From NCBI GenBank assembly GCA_018806985.1, contig JADANN010000057.1, forward strand, positions 124,001 to 188,000: a DNA stretch of 64,000 nt. The letters are read 5' to 3'. Position 1 is the stretch's first letter. Every line of letters starts with the position of its first letter. Shown here piece after piece: positions 10,455-20,730 of the stretch. Position numbers and translations under genes: made by a program. The notes under the pieces were generated by a model, which worked only from the letters and a program-made list of their open reading frames with translations, ran no database searches and was not told the origin of the DNA. The DNA is from Angiostrongylus vasorum (lineage: Eukaryota; Nematoda; Chromadorea; Rhabditida; Metastrongylidae).

Positions 10455-10650
10455 AGCTTCTAGAGTTGATCAACCCCTGAGGGATGCTCCATGCTTTCCT
10501 AGGTGATTGAATGCATATTACAATGACTTGCGGTGGCCTACTGACGCAATAAGCCGGTGCTGCCATCCTCCCAGACAAGTCTGATACCAAATTTTTGACC
10601 CAGGGGAGAAACTGCTTGGTGAGTCTGACGTGCATGATCGATCCTATGTT
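10455..10650 (-). repeat. SINE-B repeat, 3' two-thirds
   Basis: The - strand reads CACCAAGCAG, a GACTTGTCTGGGAGGATGGC block, GTAGGCCACCGCAAGTCATT, ATTCAATCACC, and the GCATCCCTCAGGGG tail. The tRNA-like head is missing. Confidence 0.65.
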
Positions 10651-11400
10651 CATTCTAGGGCTCCTCTAACAACTGCGCTATTCGCATCCCTACTGCGATT
10701 ACAAGGAAATCTTATTCTTGAAACAATGTAGACAGTCGTAACACGACTTTGTAAAACAGAGATGCTCCAGCACGAAACAATTATTGAAAATAAGGCACCT
10801 TTTGATCTTTACTCATCGCAAAATGTCTTAACAATTTATACAACTTATCTAGTTCCCTAAATAATTCTGGATCTGCATCTGAAGAGTCCTATCTCACAGG
10901 TGAGTTATTCATAGGAGCTTAATGGCTCAAATCTCTCTTCATCGTAGCTCTAAACAATAGGTGAATCGATCAAATACAGACGGTAAATTCTTTCAGAAGA
11001 GGAACTTTGAACTACTTCCAAAACTTGCAAGTGTACGTGAAGAGCGAGACACTCTCACTCCATGACAACTCGCTTGAATTATCGTGCATTTGGCGATGTG
11101 CAAATGTGTGAATCAAGAATTGGTATTATTGCTCCTTTAAAGAACTAATGTTTTGATGTTTGTTGATACGAAAGTGGTGGTTATCTCGCCGAACTGGGTC
11201 GTTTTTTACTACAGGGATTTCTGAAGATGTTGATTGAGATTGTGCTTCAAGTTTCTTTATCTGCCCATATGTTTTTAGTTGAATTTTTTAATTCTCACAA
11301 TTGCAGAGAAAATTAATGCGTCGTTTTCTTGTTCAGCAATCGCGAGATTGTTAAACAGCATACATTTACTTCCATAGAAAAACACAATACAATACAACAG
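10651..11400. other. No supported gene
   Basis: AT-rich unique arm sequence. No splice-bounded open frame or repeat that I recognise. Confidence 0.4.
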
Positions 11401-11401
11401 T

Positions 11402-11437
11402 AGCTGACATTTCGGCAGTATCGCCTTCTTCAGAGCC
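11402..11437 (-). ncRNA. Hammerhead ribozyme motif, ATGT variant
   Basis: On the - strand: GGCT, CTGAAGA, helix II GGCG/TGCC with an ATAC loop, GAAA, TGTC, AGCT. The ACGT palindrome that would give an intermolecular helix III has become ATGT, so only a U-G pair remains beside A-U. Mirror copy at 28,482-28,517. Confidence 0.55.
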
Positions 11438-11685
11438 TGGAAGGGTATACTGACATACAATTTACTAGGCCAAACGCTTCAATAACACTTACAAAAAGAC
11501 GAAAAACTCCATGGTAATCACATGGTCAACAGCCTCTCGAAAAAACTCACCGCTTTTTTACGTGCCTTCCCATGAGGAAGATTAGAACAGCTGATTATAG
11601 TCACATATGGTTGATGACTGCACCACCCCACATCAGAAATTGATGCGAACATACGGGGTCAGGTCCTACACACAGCACAGGGTCC

Positions 11686-11964
11686 TACATACACACACAC
11701 ACACACGCGTATATACATACATACATACATACATACATACATACATACATACATACATACATACATACATACATACATACATACATACATACATACATAC
11801 ATACATACATACATACATACATACATACATACATACATACATACATACATACATACATACATACATACATACATACATACATACATACATACATACATAC
11901 ATACATACATACATACATACATACATACACACATACATACATACATATATACATACACATGCAC
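11686..11964. repeat. CATA tetranucleotide microsatellite
   Basis: A near-pure run of CATA (more than 50 units) with CA-rich edges. It gives open frames on both strands that are artefacts. The right-arm copy (27,953-28,228) differs at one edge by an added CACATAC unit. Confidence 0.95.
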
Positions 11965-12375
11965 ACACCTATAGCGCGAGAAAATGAATCATTTATTTAC
12001 GATATAACAATATTACTATAACGAGTTTCATTTGTATGTGAAGGAGGAAAAATTGTCATATCAACAACGACTGTTATTATCAGATCAAGAAGAAATGTAC
12101 ATTGAACTAAGAATCGAAATTTGCAGTACCGAATGCCATTCAGCTCTAGCACAGGTAAGTATTATCTTGTTGCAATGATAGGTTAACATGAAGTTTCTAC
12201 AACACTTTATTGTGACCGAAATTGCTGCGACTTGGGCTATCTCGGAGCCGCATAACAGAGCACTGCCAAATGGGGCAGGTTGGCTCATACCGTGCTCAAC
12301 GCCAGGAGAACCGACTCGAGGCCACTACGAAGGTCTGAGGACGACCGCATGTGGACGACTAACTCGGATCATCGC
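11965..12375. other. PLE-related internal flank
   Basis: Just upstream of the motif at 12,376, a CGAGGCCACTACGAAGGTC-like block resembles the flank of other hammerhead copies. Otherwise nothing recognisable. Confidence 0.35.
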
Positions 12376-12411
12376 GGCTCTGAAGAAAGCGAACCCAGCG
12401 AAATGTTAGCT
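12376..12411 (+). ncRNA. Hammerhead ribozyme motif, weak helix II
   Basis: GGCT, CTGAAGA, helix II reduced to GC/GC, GAAA, TGTT, AGC. Both core boxes are intact but helix II and helix III are eroded. Mirror at 27,503-27,538. Confidence 0.5.
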
Positions 12412-12615
12412 ACAATGAAGTTGGCGATAAACACGAGATGGCTTATTCACCACATTAACATGTAAAAGTCGTAAAACATTCAAGAAGAACGGTTGTGTTC
12501 TCACCAGAGGCCAAAATGCTACAAACCAGTGGCAAAGCAAATCGTTAGACATCTACTGGTAAAGACGACTTTCCATCGGTGCTTTGGTTTATTTCCGTAC
12601 TCATAAAAATTTCAA

Positions 12616-12798
12616 GTGGAAGATAAGTTTGGCATTTATCTCACATTAAATCAATTAGTGGTACCATGTTCCTATGATTTGGTACGAGTACAGAGAGAAA
12701 AACTGAAAGAAGTCAATTATTTGGTGCTTGGTCAACTACATTTAGAGGTTTTGCAGGAAGTGTCGAAACCAAATTTTCAATCGCAGCATGTTTTGTAA
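12616..12798 (+). CDS. Hypothetical ORF, possible exon
   Basis: A 60-codon frame with protein-like composition (LTLNQLVVPCSYDLVRVQRE, then LGQLHLEVLQEV). In the right arm one extra A in a homopolymer extends the same frame upstream (27,115-27,330). No family is recognised and no convincing splice sites flank it. Confidence 0.2.
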   Translation: MEDKFGIYLTLNQLVVPCSYDLVRVQREKLKEVNYLVLGQLHLEVLQEVSKPNFQSQHVL

Positions 12799-12959
12799 AC
12801 AGTCACTGCTTCCATGTTTTGTTCGTTCCCATTGCTAATGAAGGAAACTATGAATGCAGAACAGTTATCAAATCGACCGTCATTTAATCCCGGCAGTGGA
12901 ATAATCAACATGTTTTTTAAATTGTTGACTTACACGAGGTTGATGAATGTATTTATTTC

Positions 12960-12995
12960 GGCTAACGTTTCGATATCTTCGTCGTCATCAGAGCC
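12960..12995 (-). ncRNA. Hammerhead ribozyme motif with canonical CTGATGA
   Basis: On the - strand: GGCT, CTGATGA (the classical core), a poorly paired helix II (GA/TC at its base), GAAA, CGTT, AGCC. Helix I pairs fully. It is followed by AATAAATACATTCATC and then AACCTCGTGT, the usual terminal block. Mirror at 26,918-26,953. Confidence 0.6.
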
Positions 12996-13675
12996 GATGT
13001 GATCTGTGTGGGTAGCCCATAGCTGTTCGTTATCTCGATGTGGCGTTTTCATTGTCGTACAGAGACGGGATCTCCTTCAGTGAACACTGCACGAATGAGA
13101 AGCACACCCTGCAGTATCCTTTTATGCACTGTTTATAAATACCTTCAGCAGTCCATTAGTAGAGAGTTGCAATGGAATTAAATATGCTTACGTCTGGCCA
13201 AAGAACTAGCCCTGAAACACGTCATACGAAATTTCGGTGCATCCATCAGTATATCACTAGGCTTTTTAAGATGATGCAATTGCTGCAAGAGTTTTGCGTA
13301 GCGATCTTGTTTTTTGGTTCCAATGCAAGGATCATGTTAGGGATGAAAGGCAGAGCAATCTACGTGTCTCATTCATTCAATTCATTTAATACTGCACCGA
13401 ATATTTCACTCTGTGAAGTACTGTTAAAGGTGATTAAATGCATATCTGGCATATATAACGATTTTCGCTGACCTAATGATTTACCAAATCAGTGCAAGCA
13501 CTCTCAAATCTGATGCAAATACACCGATGCCAGAAAGACAGAAGACCTGGTTAGCGCGGTGCGCAGAGTGGTACCAACGAGCAGCACATGCCCACTGATC
13601 ACGAATTTGATTTAAAAAATTTTTTTAGACAAAGGAATAGAAAAGAGTACAAATTCAAAGGACAATTTGTTCATT

Positions 13676-14010
13676 TGGATATTAGGACGGCCAGTCTTCA
13701 ATGGTACTACAGGTCTGAGCGTAATTCCCATTTTCCTGAGTTTCGCTGGGTTACCCACTGTAGTTCTCAGTTGTCCAAGGTCAGTCTAGCCGAAGCCTTC
13801 CTGAGGTTGTCATCACCCCAGGCATTCGCCGCTCTTGTGGATCAGAGGGAGATTTGCCACAATGCGACTAGAGTAGATACCGAGACGGTGGTGGCATATG
13901 GCATTGGTTCATTCTTAGCTGGGCTTCCTGGTGGAAACTTCGGACGCCTTCTTAACCCCACAGGCCCTGCTGGAGGAACGAACCCAGTTTAACGCAGCCC
14001 GACACGTGGG
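13676..14010 (+). repeat. R2 dispersed repeat, diverged
   Basis: R2 landmarks with many changes: AGTCTAGCCGAAGCC, CAGAGGGAGATTTGCCAC, TTCTTAGCTGGGCTTCC. The sequence just upstream (13,335-13,560) contains a degraded SINE-B piece (GATTAAATGCATATCTGGC). Mirror at 25,902-26,237. Confidence 0.7.
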
Positions 14011-14164
14011 AACACAGAAACAAAGTAATTACGTTTATTATTCGTAAGAGATGCAATACGATATGTGCTCTTCAAAAAGCGCATTCTTGACTTATTGCTT
14101 AAATACTGCAATCAAGAAACAATTCTTTTTTGGTTTCGCTCCGAATCATGTTTGCCGTAGCTAT

Positions 14165-14277
14165 GTAGTTCATTTCTGATAACTTGACCTCATTATGAAT
14201 TCCTCACGCACCTCCTCATGACGTCTTAGGTATTAGTTTTCCATGAGTTCAGCACAGGATATTACACTAGGTCATAA
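14165..14277 (-). repeat. R3 dispersed repeat
   Basis: Contains, on the - strand, CTAGTGTAATATCCTGTGCT, AAGACGTCATGAGGAGG and TTCATAATGAGGTCAAG. The same order recurs, diverged, at 34,118-34,220, just outside the right arm. Mirror at 25,637-25,750. Confidence 0.65.
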
Positions 14278-14313
14278 TAAGGAGCTGCCATTTGCTTCAT
14301 GTTATTATTTCTG

Positions 14314-14577
14314 TTACCAGAACGACTGCGGCCGACAGGTGAATTTTTTCCACTCAGCGTCGGCAACTCTCCTTAGTATTGGAGTTCGTTGTCCACTTTT
14401 CAGACAGTTCGCAACCGTTCTTTTTTTGCCTTGTTTACGAATAATGACGTCTTTAATTATGTTTACGACTAGTTTCTCAAAGTTATGCGTTGCATTATAG
14501 TAGACTCCTTTCAAAGAAATCAAACCTTGATAACTTCGAAAGTGCAATTTATGATAGGGAAAACAAGAAACGACCAC
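14314..14577 (-). CDS. Hypothetical ORF, intact only in the left arm
   Basis: An 87-codon - strand frame with basic composition, ending in GQRTPILRRVADAEWKKF and a CRPQSFW C-terminus. I recognise no family. The right-arm copy has one base fewer in an A homopolymer inside the KQGKKR codons, which shifts the frame and stops it within a few residues. That is either a real frameshift or a sequencing length error. No clear upstream acceptor. Confidence 0.25.
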   Translation of the reverse strand: MVVSCFPYHKLHFRSYQGLISLKGVYYNATHNFEKLVVNIIKDVIIRKQGKKRTVANCLKSGQRTPILRRVADAEWKKFTCRPQSFW

Positions 14578-14744
14578 AATCTCGTGATTTTTTAAGGGTA
14601 TATGAAATTCCGGCTACACACCTGCCGGAACGTATCAATCTGGTTTCTCCGAAATGAAGCAACTCTTAACTCTTTTTGGGTTTTTTTTTCAAAAAAAAAC
14701 CTGGTCTTTATAGTCTATTCTTGTAATATACTTGAAATGGCTTA

Positions 14745-15035
14745 GGCGCGAGTGGCGTAGTGGTTGGATGCGCTACTTCGACACACACATGGAAGCTATG
14801 CCAGCGCACATGGCCCACCAAGCCTTCCATCCCTTCGGGGTCGGCAAATTGGTACCAAACTTGTCTGGGAGGATAGTAACTATGGCTCGATACATCGGTA
14901 GGCCACCACGAGTCATTGTAGAAGCCAGATATGCATTCATTCAGCTCCAACGATACTTAATGAAGTAGAATGCATGGTGCATCCCTCAGGGATTGATCAA
15001 CGCCGAGAGCTTTATTTTATCCTTTATCCATATAA
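14745..15035 (+). repeat. SINE-B unit, near complete
   Basis: Starts at a tRNA-like A box TGGCGTAGTGG (14,753-14,763) followed by TTGGATGCGC. Then CCACCAAGCCTTCCATCC, GGTACCAAACTTGTCTGGG, GTAGGCCACCACGAGTCATT, GCATGGTGCATCCCTCAGGG and a tail of TTTATCCTTTATCC. The B box is not clear. It has no coding capacity, and its opposed 78-80 codon frames are not genes. Confidence 0.75.
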
Positions 15036-15109
15036 TACTTGAATAATCTGCATAAGTCGATACAATCCGAATTGTTGTTTCCATTTCTTAAAAAATTTAA
15101 ATTAAAAGT

Positions 15110-15330
15110 GCCAGTGAAAGAAGGCAAAAGGATTGAGCACATGCTGCTGATCAGTTCTTGAGGAATGCGCCATAAATTCGACTTCATCACCAATAGTTGG
15201 AGGCATTGAATGTATATCTAGCCTGTACGTTGACATTTGGTTCCCAACGATATACCAAATCAATGCTGCTACTTTGCTACACATGCCCTTCATCAGTTTC
15301 ATGACCCTAGATGGATGAAAGGCTTGGTGA
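15110..15330 (-). repeat. SINE-B unit, diverged, inverted
   Basis: The reverse-strand order CACCAAGCCTTTCATCC, TATCGTTGGGAACCAAATG, GGAATGCGCCATAAATTCG places it in SINE-B. It forms a local inverted pair with the + copy at 14,745. Confidence 0.55.
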
Positions 15331-15945
15331 GTGTGAAGAACAAGATTGAATCAAGGACCACGTGTGCATCACTGGTCGTTTCCAACCACCGCAGGCGCGC
15401 AGGCCTGGGATATTGAGAAAAAACGTGTCTCAACTGTGGGTAGTGACCGCTACACGATGAAATCCAAAAGATGCATATTGCGATAATTTGTAGTTGAAAC
15501 ATCAAATGAGAAAAAAAACCGGGTTGACAGGCTCGTTTTTTGTAATATTGGCTTCCATCGGTAATAGATATTTCTTTCGTTCTCATAATCTGTCTTTAGA
15601 AAACACTAAGGTCCTCCAGAAATGTTCATGAAAGTGCTAAAAGTGAAATCGAAAAAATCGCTATGTATGAACGTCTTAACTACACCGTAATATGTTTGTG
15701 GGTTTTGCCTCTGTACAATCTCTCGCGCGTTAACTACGGAAATATTTTTTATGTTCCGAATCTGAGTCTAAAATGAGGCCTTTATAACTTCACCCATATG
15801 CCGTTTTTTTCAAAATTCTGTCTTTGCGATTTTTTTTATTTCGTAAGGGAAAAAATTAAACATGAAATATTGAGATGAAATGTGATTTCTCGAAAGCACG
15901 CATACATTGTTGCAATCACTTTCATTCGTTGTAGAGGTAGAAGAA

Positions 15946-18344
15946 ATGATGAGTGTCAGTGTACTGATAATATCGTTCGTGTTTCTGCCATGGTCTTCTG
16001 GAGCCTACAATGCTCAATGTGCTGAAATTTGTCGAATACCAGGACTAGTGTACGAGTGTTGTGAATGCATCGGGTGTCATCAAGGTACTTTATATGAATT
16101 GCTATTGACACTAACAATGGTACATATTATTCTCAGCTTACAATTTTCTTCAAATGTCTCTATACAGCAGTTCGGCAACTATACTTTTTAAAGACTTCAA
16201 TTAAGTTTCTAGTTATTAGTTAATTGCTTTGACTGATTACATTCTTGGAAGTATGAAATCTAGCTAGAAATCTTCAACGCGTAATATTTACAACACACAT
16301 TTCTCGGATCTCAAGCAATTAAGAGCATTGGGCGCTCTGGATTTTCGCACCTGAAGGAGTTCACATTTAAAGAAACCAGTTACTACTGTCCTCACAACGG
16401 TTTACCACTTGGTTGGGAGGTGTTCCTGGACGTCGAGCAGCGATGTACAGCGTGCGGATTCATCCACCCAGCAGGGCCTCCCATGCGGAGAAGTCCAGCG
16501 TTTTCTTTGAGAAGCCCAGCTGAGAGTAATCAATGCCACGATCTACTAGCGTTCTGGTATCAAACTAGTCGCGTGGTGGCAAATTTCCCTCTGATCCACG
16601 ACGGCGGTGTCTGCATGTGGTGGTGAGGACCTGGGACATACTCTGGCTAGGTTGATCTCGGGTTCAAGGGAAACATAATGGTTAACTATCAAAACTCCGA
16701 AAGAGTAGAAATTATCCTGGAGCTAGCATAAACAATTAGGGCGGGTCATCCAAGTATCAAACTATGTATGTAAGTTACTATTGTAGATATAAGCCAACAC
16801 TTTTAGCGGAATGAAGCCAACTGTCAGCTTAATATTTTTTGTTCGTTTACGTGAAATAAGTCTCACTATTACAGTTAATGTTATAGGAATGCGATTTGGG
16901 AAACGATCCGCAACTTACACACCGAGAGTACAAGAACTCAATTCAAGTAAGGTATGGCTAAAGAACTACCAGTGTTCCTCAGTAGTCACTAGTTCAAAGA
17001 AATCCAACAACCGTCAAGAAAAAGGACCGGAAATACTCAGACTTATGAACTGTTTAAGATGGCTTCTACTCGGAGAAAAACGCGTTCTTTAGAAATCGAT
17101 CCATAAAAATTGCCTATTGCATCATACGAATAGTTTCTCAAACAAGATAGCCTGTTTAATGACAACGAATGGAAAGATTTTCAAAACAACATGAACACCT
17201 CCGAAATCTCACAGTAAACTTCGAATTTTTTCAAGAGTTTTTCTTTCCCAAACCAATGCTAGGATTCACTCCCATCTTAGCAACGACCCAGGAAAACGTT
17301 AACACGGCATCTAAACTCTTATAAAAAGTATCTGTCAACAAACAAAATATCACTCAAGCGGAAAAGGAAGTCCACGTGATTTGTCGTTTCTCGAATTGTG
17401 TGCATGCAGAGGCAGTTGCATTGTTCTCAGTTACAAACTTTGTAATCACGTTTGCAATTTTATATTGTTTATGTGTTTTCTTCTTCAGATGAGGACTTGG
17501 CGAAATACCTAGCTATGCTGTCCAGGAAACCAGTGATCAGAATGACACTGCACGGATTTGTGGCTTCATCTTCGTCAATTTCTCAGTTTTGCTGTGTATT
17601 CGCACTCATAATGAAAATGTTAACAAACGACGTTGTTTATTATTCGGAATTCTTTTTAAAATCTACTAGTGTGCTGTAGAACAATGGGTAACGACGACGC
17701 ATCTTCTTAAGCCTACGCATTTTACATGCGGTAAACGTAATTATTTAACGGCGTTTCTAACTGATAGGCTAACACGAGGTTGCTACAACCTTCTCATACG
17801 GCTTATGTTTCGACGCTCTTGCCTTTTTCAGGGTCGCAATGATTTGAGTCGACTGGTTACAGCCGTTCATTGTTGGGAATACGAAGGCGCCGGAGCATGA
17901 GCTGAGAATAATTTCTGTAAAAAGTCGTGTTTGCTTAGCAATGAAAAAGAAACATTGGTTATTCATAACGAGGTCAAATTTGTGTCCTTTTACAGAAATG
18001 CTATGTTGCAAATTTATGTTAGCAAGACTATGTGCATTTCTTCCAGAACTACAACGTAACAAAACGTGACAAGCAGGTGCAGATTAAAGAATTAGCAGTG
18101 GTACGACATGTAATTGTTGATGTTCGCAAAATGCTTCGTGCGGAAGGAAATACTAATCTTGTTCAAGGTGAATAATCTGACGGTAGAGCGCCCAAGCTAT
18201 ACGCAGAATGTGGAAGCACTTTTCAGCTGATAGTCGTTAGCTGAGAACCGTTAAAGTCACAAGCTGTAGAGCAAATATGTGTGAGAGCTACCTAAAGTCT
18301 GTCTTGTTAACTTTTCCTTCACAGCAGTGGTTTCCGGTACATGA
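15946..18344 (+). CDS. Putative cysteine-rich RFamide-type neuropeptide precursor (left copy)
   Basis: Spliced model: exons 15,946-16,084, 16,875-16,946, 17,489-17,532, 18,047-18,167, 18,325-18,344, about 131 residues. Exon 1 encodes a signal peptide (MMSVSVLIISFVFLPWSSGA), then six cysteines at residues 25, 29, 38, 39, 41 and 44 (spacing C-3-C-8-CC-1-C-2-C). It ends CAAG/GTACTT in phase 1. Exon 2 (acceptor ATTACAG; an in-frame alternative starts at 16,887) supplies VNVIGMRFGKRS: an RF motif, a Gly amide donor and a Lys-Arg cleavage site. The donor is CAA/GTAAGG. Exon 3 follows TTCTTCAG, exon 4 follows TTTCTTCCAG (KRDKQVQIKELAVVRHVIVD) and exon 5 stops after six residues. All phases agree. 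The expected product is secreted and amidated, acting on a receptor. Introns hold an R2 repeat and a decayed PLE. Exons 1-2 are the strongest part; the exon 3 donor (CCA/GTGATC) is weak, so the C-terminus may differ. Confidence 0.6.
16390..16775 (-). repeat. R2 dispersed repeat inside intron 1
   Basis: Reverse-strand R2 landmarks: CAGAGGGAAATTTGCCACC, GATTACTCTCAGCTGGGC, GTGGTAAACCG. It sits wholly within the first intron of the neuropeptide-like gene. Mirror at 23,137-23,522. Confidence 0.75.
17800..17835 (-). ncRNA. Decayed hammerhead motif in intron 3
   Basis: On the - strand: CCTGAAAA (G8 lost), a partly paired helix II, GAAA, CATA, AGCC, then CAACCTCGTGTT about 25 nt on. The loss of the core G should abolish cleavage. 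Mirror at 22,077-22,112. Confidence 0.45.
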
Positions 18345-18954
18345 AGTTACGCCAATCGTCAAAGCAATGTAAAGCATTCTTCTCAACATATGAGTTGAGA
18401 CTTCAGCGAGAGACCACAGAATCTGTCGTCGCAGCAGTAAGAATTCGTTTAGTTGACATCGAGCGCCCAGCTCATGTCTTCCGCCATCAAGTTCTTAGGG
18501 ATAGTTTTTTCTTTGACAACGCAATAGGAGCATTTGATATAATGGCATCTAGGTAGCTCGCTTCACTCTGTCAACTGATGTGGAATTGATCGAGCTATAA
18601 TACTGAGCTTGAGTAGCTACACATGCACCTGCTATTTAATACCAGAATACAGCAAGCCGACTGCGTTTGCCCAGTCGCGCCTCCGAATGTTTATACAACT
18701 GTCGTCTTAAATTGTTGCGGTGACCTTTTCAGTTCGTTTTTTTTTCATTTTGTTCCTTGCTGTTATGCTTTGCAACATCATAACATTTCTCACTTTTGGA
18801 AAACTTAAAAAACTGGTATGTTTCATAAGTATTCTGGATAAAACGAGGTTGCGCGCCGCTTGAAAAAAAGTTGAAAAAAAAAGCTTAAAAAGTAAAGTGC
18901 TAACTTTTAGGCAACATTCTATCTATTGCTTGCTATCACTAGTCAACATTGATC
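18345..18954. other. 3' flank of neuropeptide-like gene
   Basis: A 71-codon frame starting at 18,341 overlaps the modelled stop in another phase. It contains SKQCKAFFSTYELRLQRETT, so an alternative last exon cannot be excluded. No AATAAA close to the modelled stop. Confidence 0.35.
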
Positions 18955-19092
18955 CATTGGTGTTACACCTATCACCCTTACACCAGTTGATCGTCGAGTG
19001 ACTCGAGTAGTTACTAACAATGCTTCCATTTGTCCTTGACGCGCTCAAGTCTAGTCCAGGGAATACTACTTGCACTAGGGATTTGTTGGGTA
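18955..19092 (-). mobile_element. RTE retrotransposon 3' end
   Basis: On the - strand: GTGCAAGTAGTATTCCCTGG, GGACAAATGGAAGCA, then the tail GTCACTCGACGATCAACTGG and GGTGATAGGTG. This matches the C-terminus and 3' tail of the RTE at 46,795. It abuts, head to head, the + strand RTE fragment that begins at 19,093. Confidence 0.65.
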
Positions 19093-19180
19093 CCATAAAT
19101 TCATTCGAACAACTACCAACACTACCTCTACGGCTGAGGAGGTGTGGATGGATAGGCTCGGCTCGGCTTTGACAATCTTC

Positions 19181-20730
19181 GTCTTCTGTGCTTTCGCATC
19201 AGGACGATGTCGGAGCATTCTATATAGACTTGGCGAAATTCTCCAGAGAAAACCATACATTCTTTAAGGTCATCGTTGGAGAATTCAAAGCTAAGTTTGT
19301 ACTAAGAAAAGCTTCTCAAGAACGTCACAGTAGGGTCTACGAGATTAAATGAGCTAAGTAGGATGAACAACTCACGGAGTTTATCGTGACAACTAAGATA
19401 ATTGGTGGTAACTCACATTTTCAGAAGCCTTTTTTTCAACACAGTTTATGGGAATCTTTCAGTGGAGAGTACCACAAAGAAATAGACCACATCATAGTAA
19501 GACGAAGGCTTTGCCTAACCCATGTCATTGTTGTTAAAAAATTCTAAACGTTATCAGACCATCGTCTCCTACGTAGAAGATTTCATTGCTTGCAGAAAGG
19601 AGAAAAACCGCTGTCTTGAATAAAACTAAGTTCCAAATCTACCATAAGCTGGCGTTTATTTGACTTTCATTATATTTCTATTTCGTTTGTTTGCTCACAT
19701 TTTTATCCTTCTACTTCCTGCCTACTATGATTTTTCACGGCTGGATATGACGATGCTGAGATATTAGTTCATAGCAAAACTTGGACTACGGGCCAGATCG
19801 AAACTCAATTTCCCTTTCAAGGGGCTCGCCCATTTCACGCTACGCCACGGAGGCCTAGCTGTGCGGTTCTCTCAGCTAGTTTTCTACGTCTAGTTTACTT
19901 ATTTAAATTTTTATTTGATATTTTATTAGTTGGCTCTTGGGAAAAAGCCACCATTGATAGCGCTGAGAACGAATATGACAGACTTGTTAACCACCTCTAC
20001 GGTAGTGCTATGAAAGCTGGGAGTACGAAAGTCACCACGGTAGTGTCGCCTACAAGAGTACTGGAGCTGATACGCCAATGTGAAATCACTGGAACCATAG
20101 GCAACCTCCCATCTACGTCCGAACATGCAAAAACAATGCAGCTAGGCTATAAAAGCAGATTTTTTAAAAGAGAAGAGTAGCAGATATGGTCGAAGTTGCA
20201 GAGGTTAGCAAAAAGAATTTGCAAAGCACAGCGAAATTTCTCCTCTTACAGCTCGACGATGATTGCACTCTGATTTTTCAGATAGAACCATTCACCTTTC
20301 AGGAAGGCAGAGGGGGAATTATTTCTTATATGTCTTCAATTCACAAACGAGCGGCTTGGAAGCTTTCAAGAGCATCGAGGATGTAGTGAAGGGAACAAAG
20401 AACACCTGACTCAGTGCCCACCTTTTCGACTCAACGGTAATTCCTACCTCATCATATACGTCAGAAACCTGATCTCTGCGGAAGCAGCATGAAAGATCAT
20501 TCAGCGTTATTGAACGAGCAGTCGAAAATACGATGCTAGGGGTATCCTATGCCAGACAAGTAAGGGAAGAAATCCGAAGCTCCAACCTGCGTCAGCGATC
20601 AAAAATCAAAGATGCCGTTCTATACGCCAAACAGTCGAAGAACAGGTGGGCAGGACACGTATGAACGAAAACCGTTGGATATGAACCGTTAGTGATTGGA
20701 TTCTTCGGGGGATTTTAAACGCAGTGATGG
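19181..20730. other. Spacer between the inverted-repeat arms
   Basis: 1,550 bp found once only. It contains just the RTE remnant and a SINE-A fragment. Its left edge is continuous RTE sequence, and its right edge is the rearrangement point with shared GAAGA. Confidence 0.9.
19745..19905 (-). repeat. SINE-A fragment in the spacer
   Basis: Begins at GATGCTGAGATATT as other inverted SINE-A copies do, then a diverged tRNA-like head (reverse-strand CCGTGGCGTAGCGTG and GAGTTTCGATC). It interrupts the RTE between the endonuclease and the linker. Confidence 0.45.

Larger units (their letters stand above)
5887..19180 (+). repeat. Left arm of giant inverted repeat (about 13.3 kb)
   Basis: The whole interval recurs in reverse complement at 20,731-34,097. 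Paired landmarks include 6,344-6,688/33,294-33,638, 13,172-13,471/26,442-26,741, 15,907-16,191/23,721-24,005, 17,452-17,679/22,233-22,460 and 18,341-18,556/21,355-21,570. Paired coordinates sum to about 39,984 at the outer end and 39,911 at the inner end, and 66 of that difference is one indel at 8,259/8,260. The inner edge ends with GACAATCTTC at 19,171-19,180. The outer edge is fuzzy: identity is near complete from 5,901 inward, and TCACGTAG(G/A)GAA(T/C)A extends weaker similarity to 5,887. The RTE element at the inner end continues unbroken into the spacer, so this arm looks like the template copy. Confidence 0.97.

Noticed and set aside
10216..10653. 145-codon - strand ORF
   Set aside because: Half is SINE-B; the frame is split in the otherwise identical right arm.
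11607..11987. Open frames of 93-138 codons across the CATA tract, in several phases and both strands (also 27,894-28,310)
   Set aside because: Tetranucleotide repeats have no stop codons in any phase, so the frames are artefacts (YIHT and MYVC repeats).
18341..18556. 71-codon ORF as a separate gene
   Set aside because: Its start overlaps the modelled last exon of the neuropeptide-like gene in another phase. It could be an alternative last exon but has no independent support.
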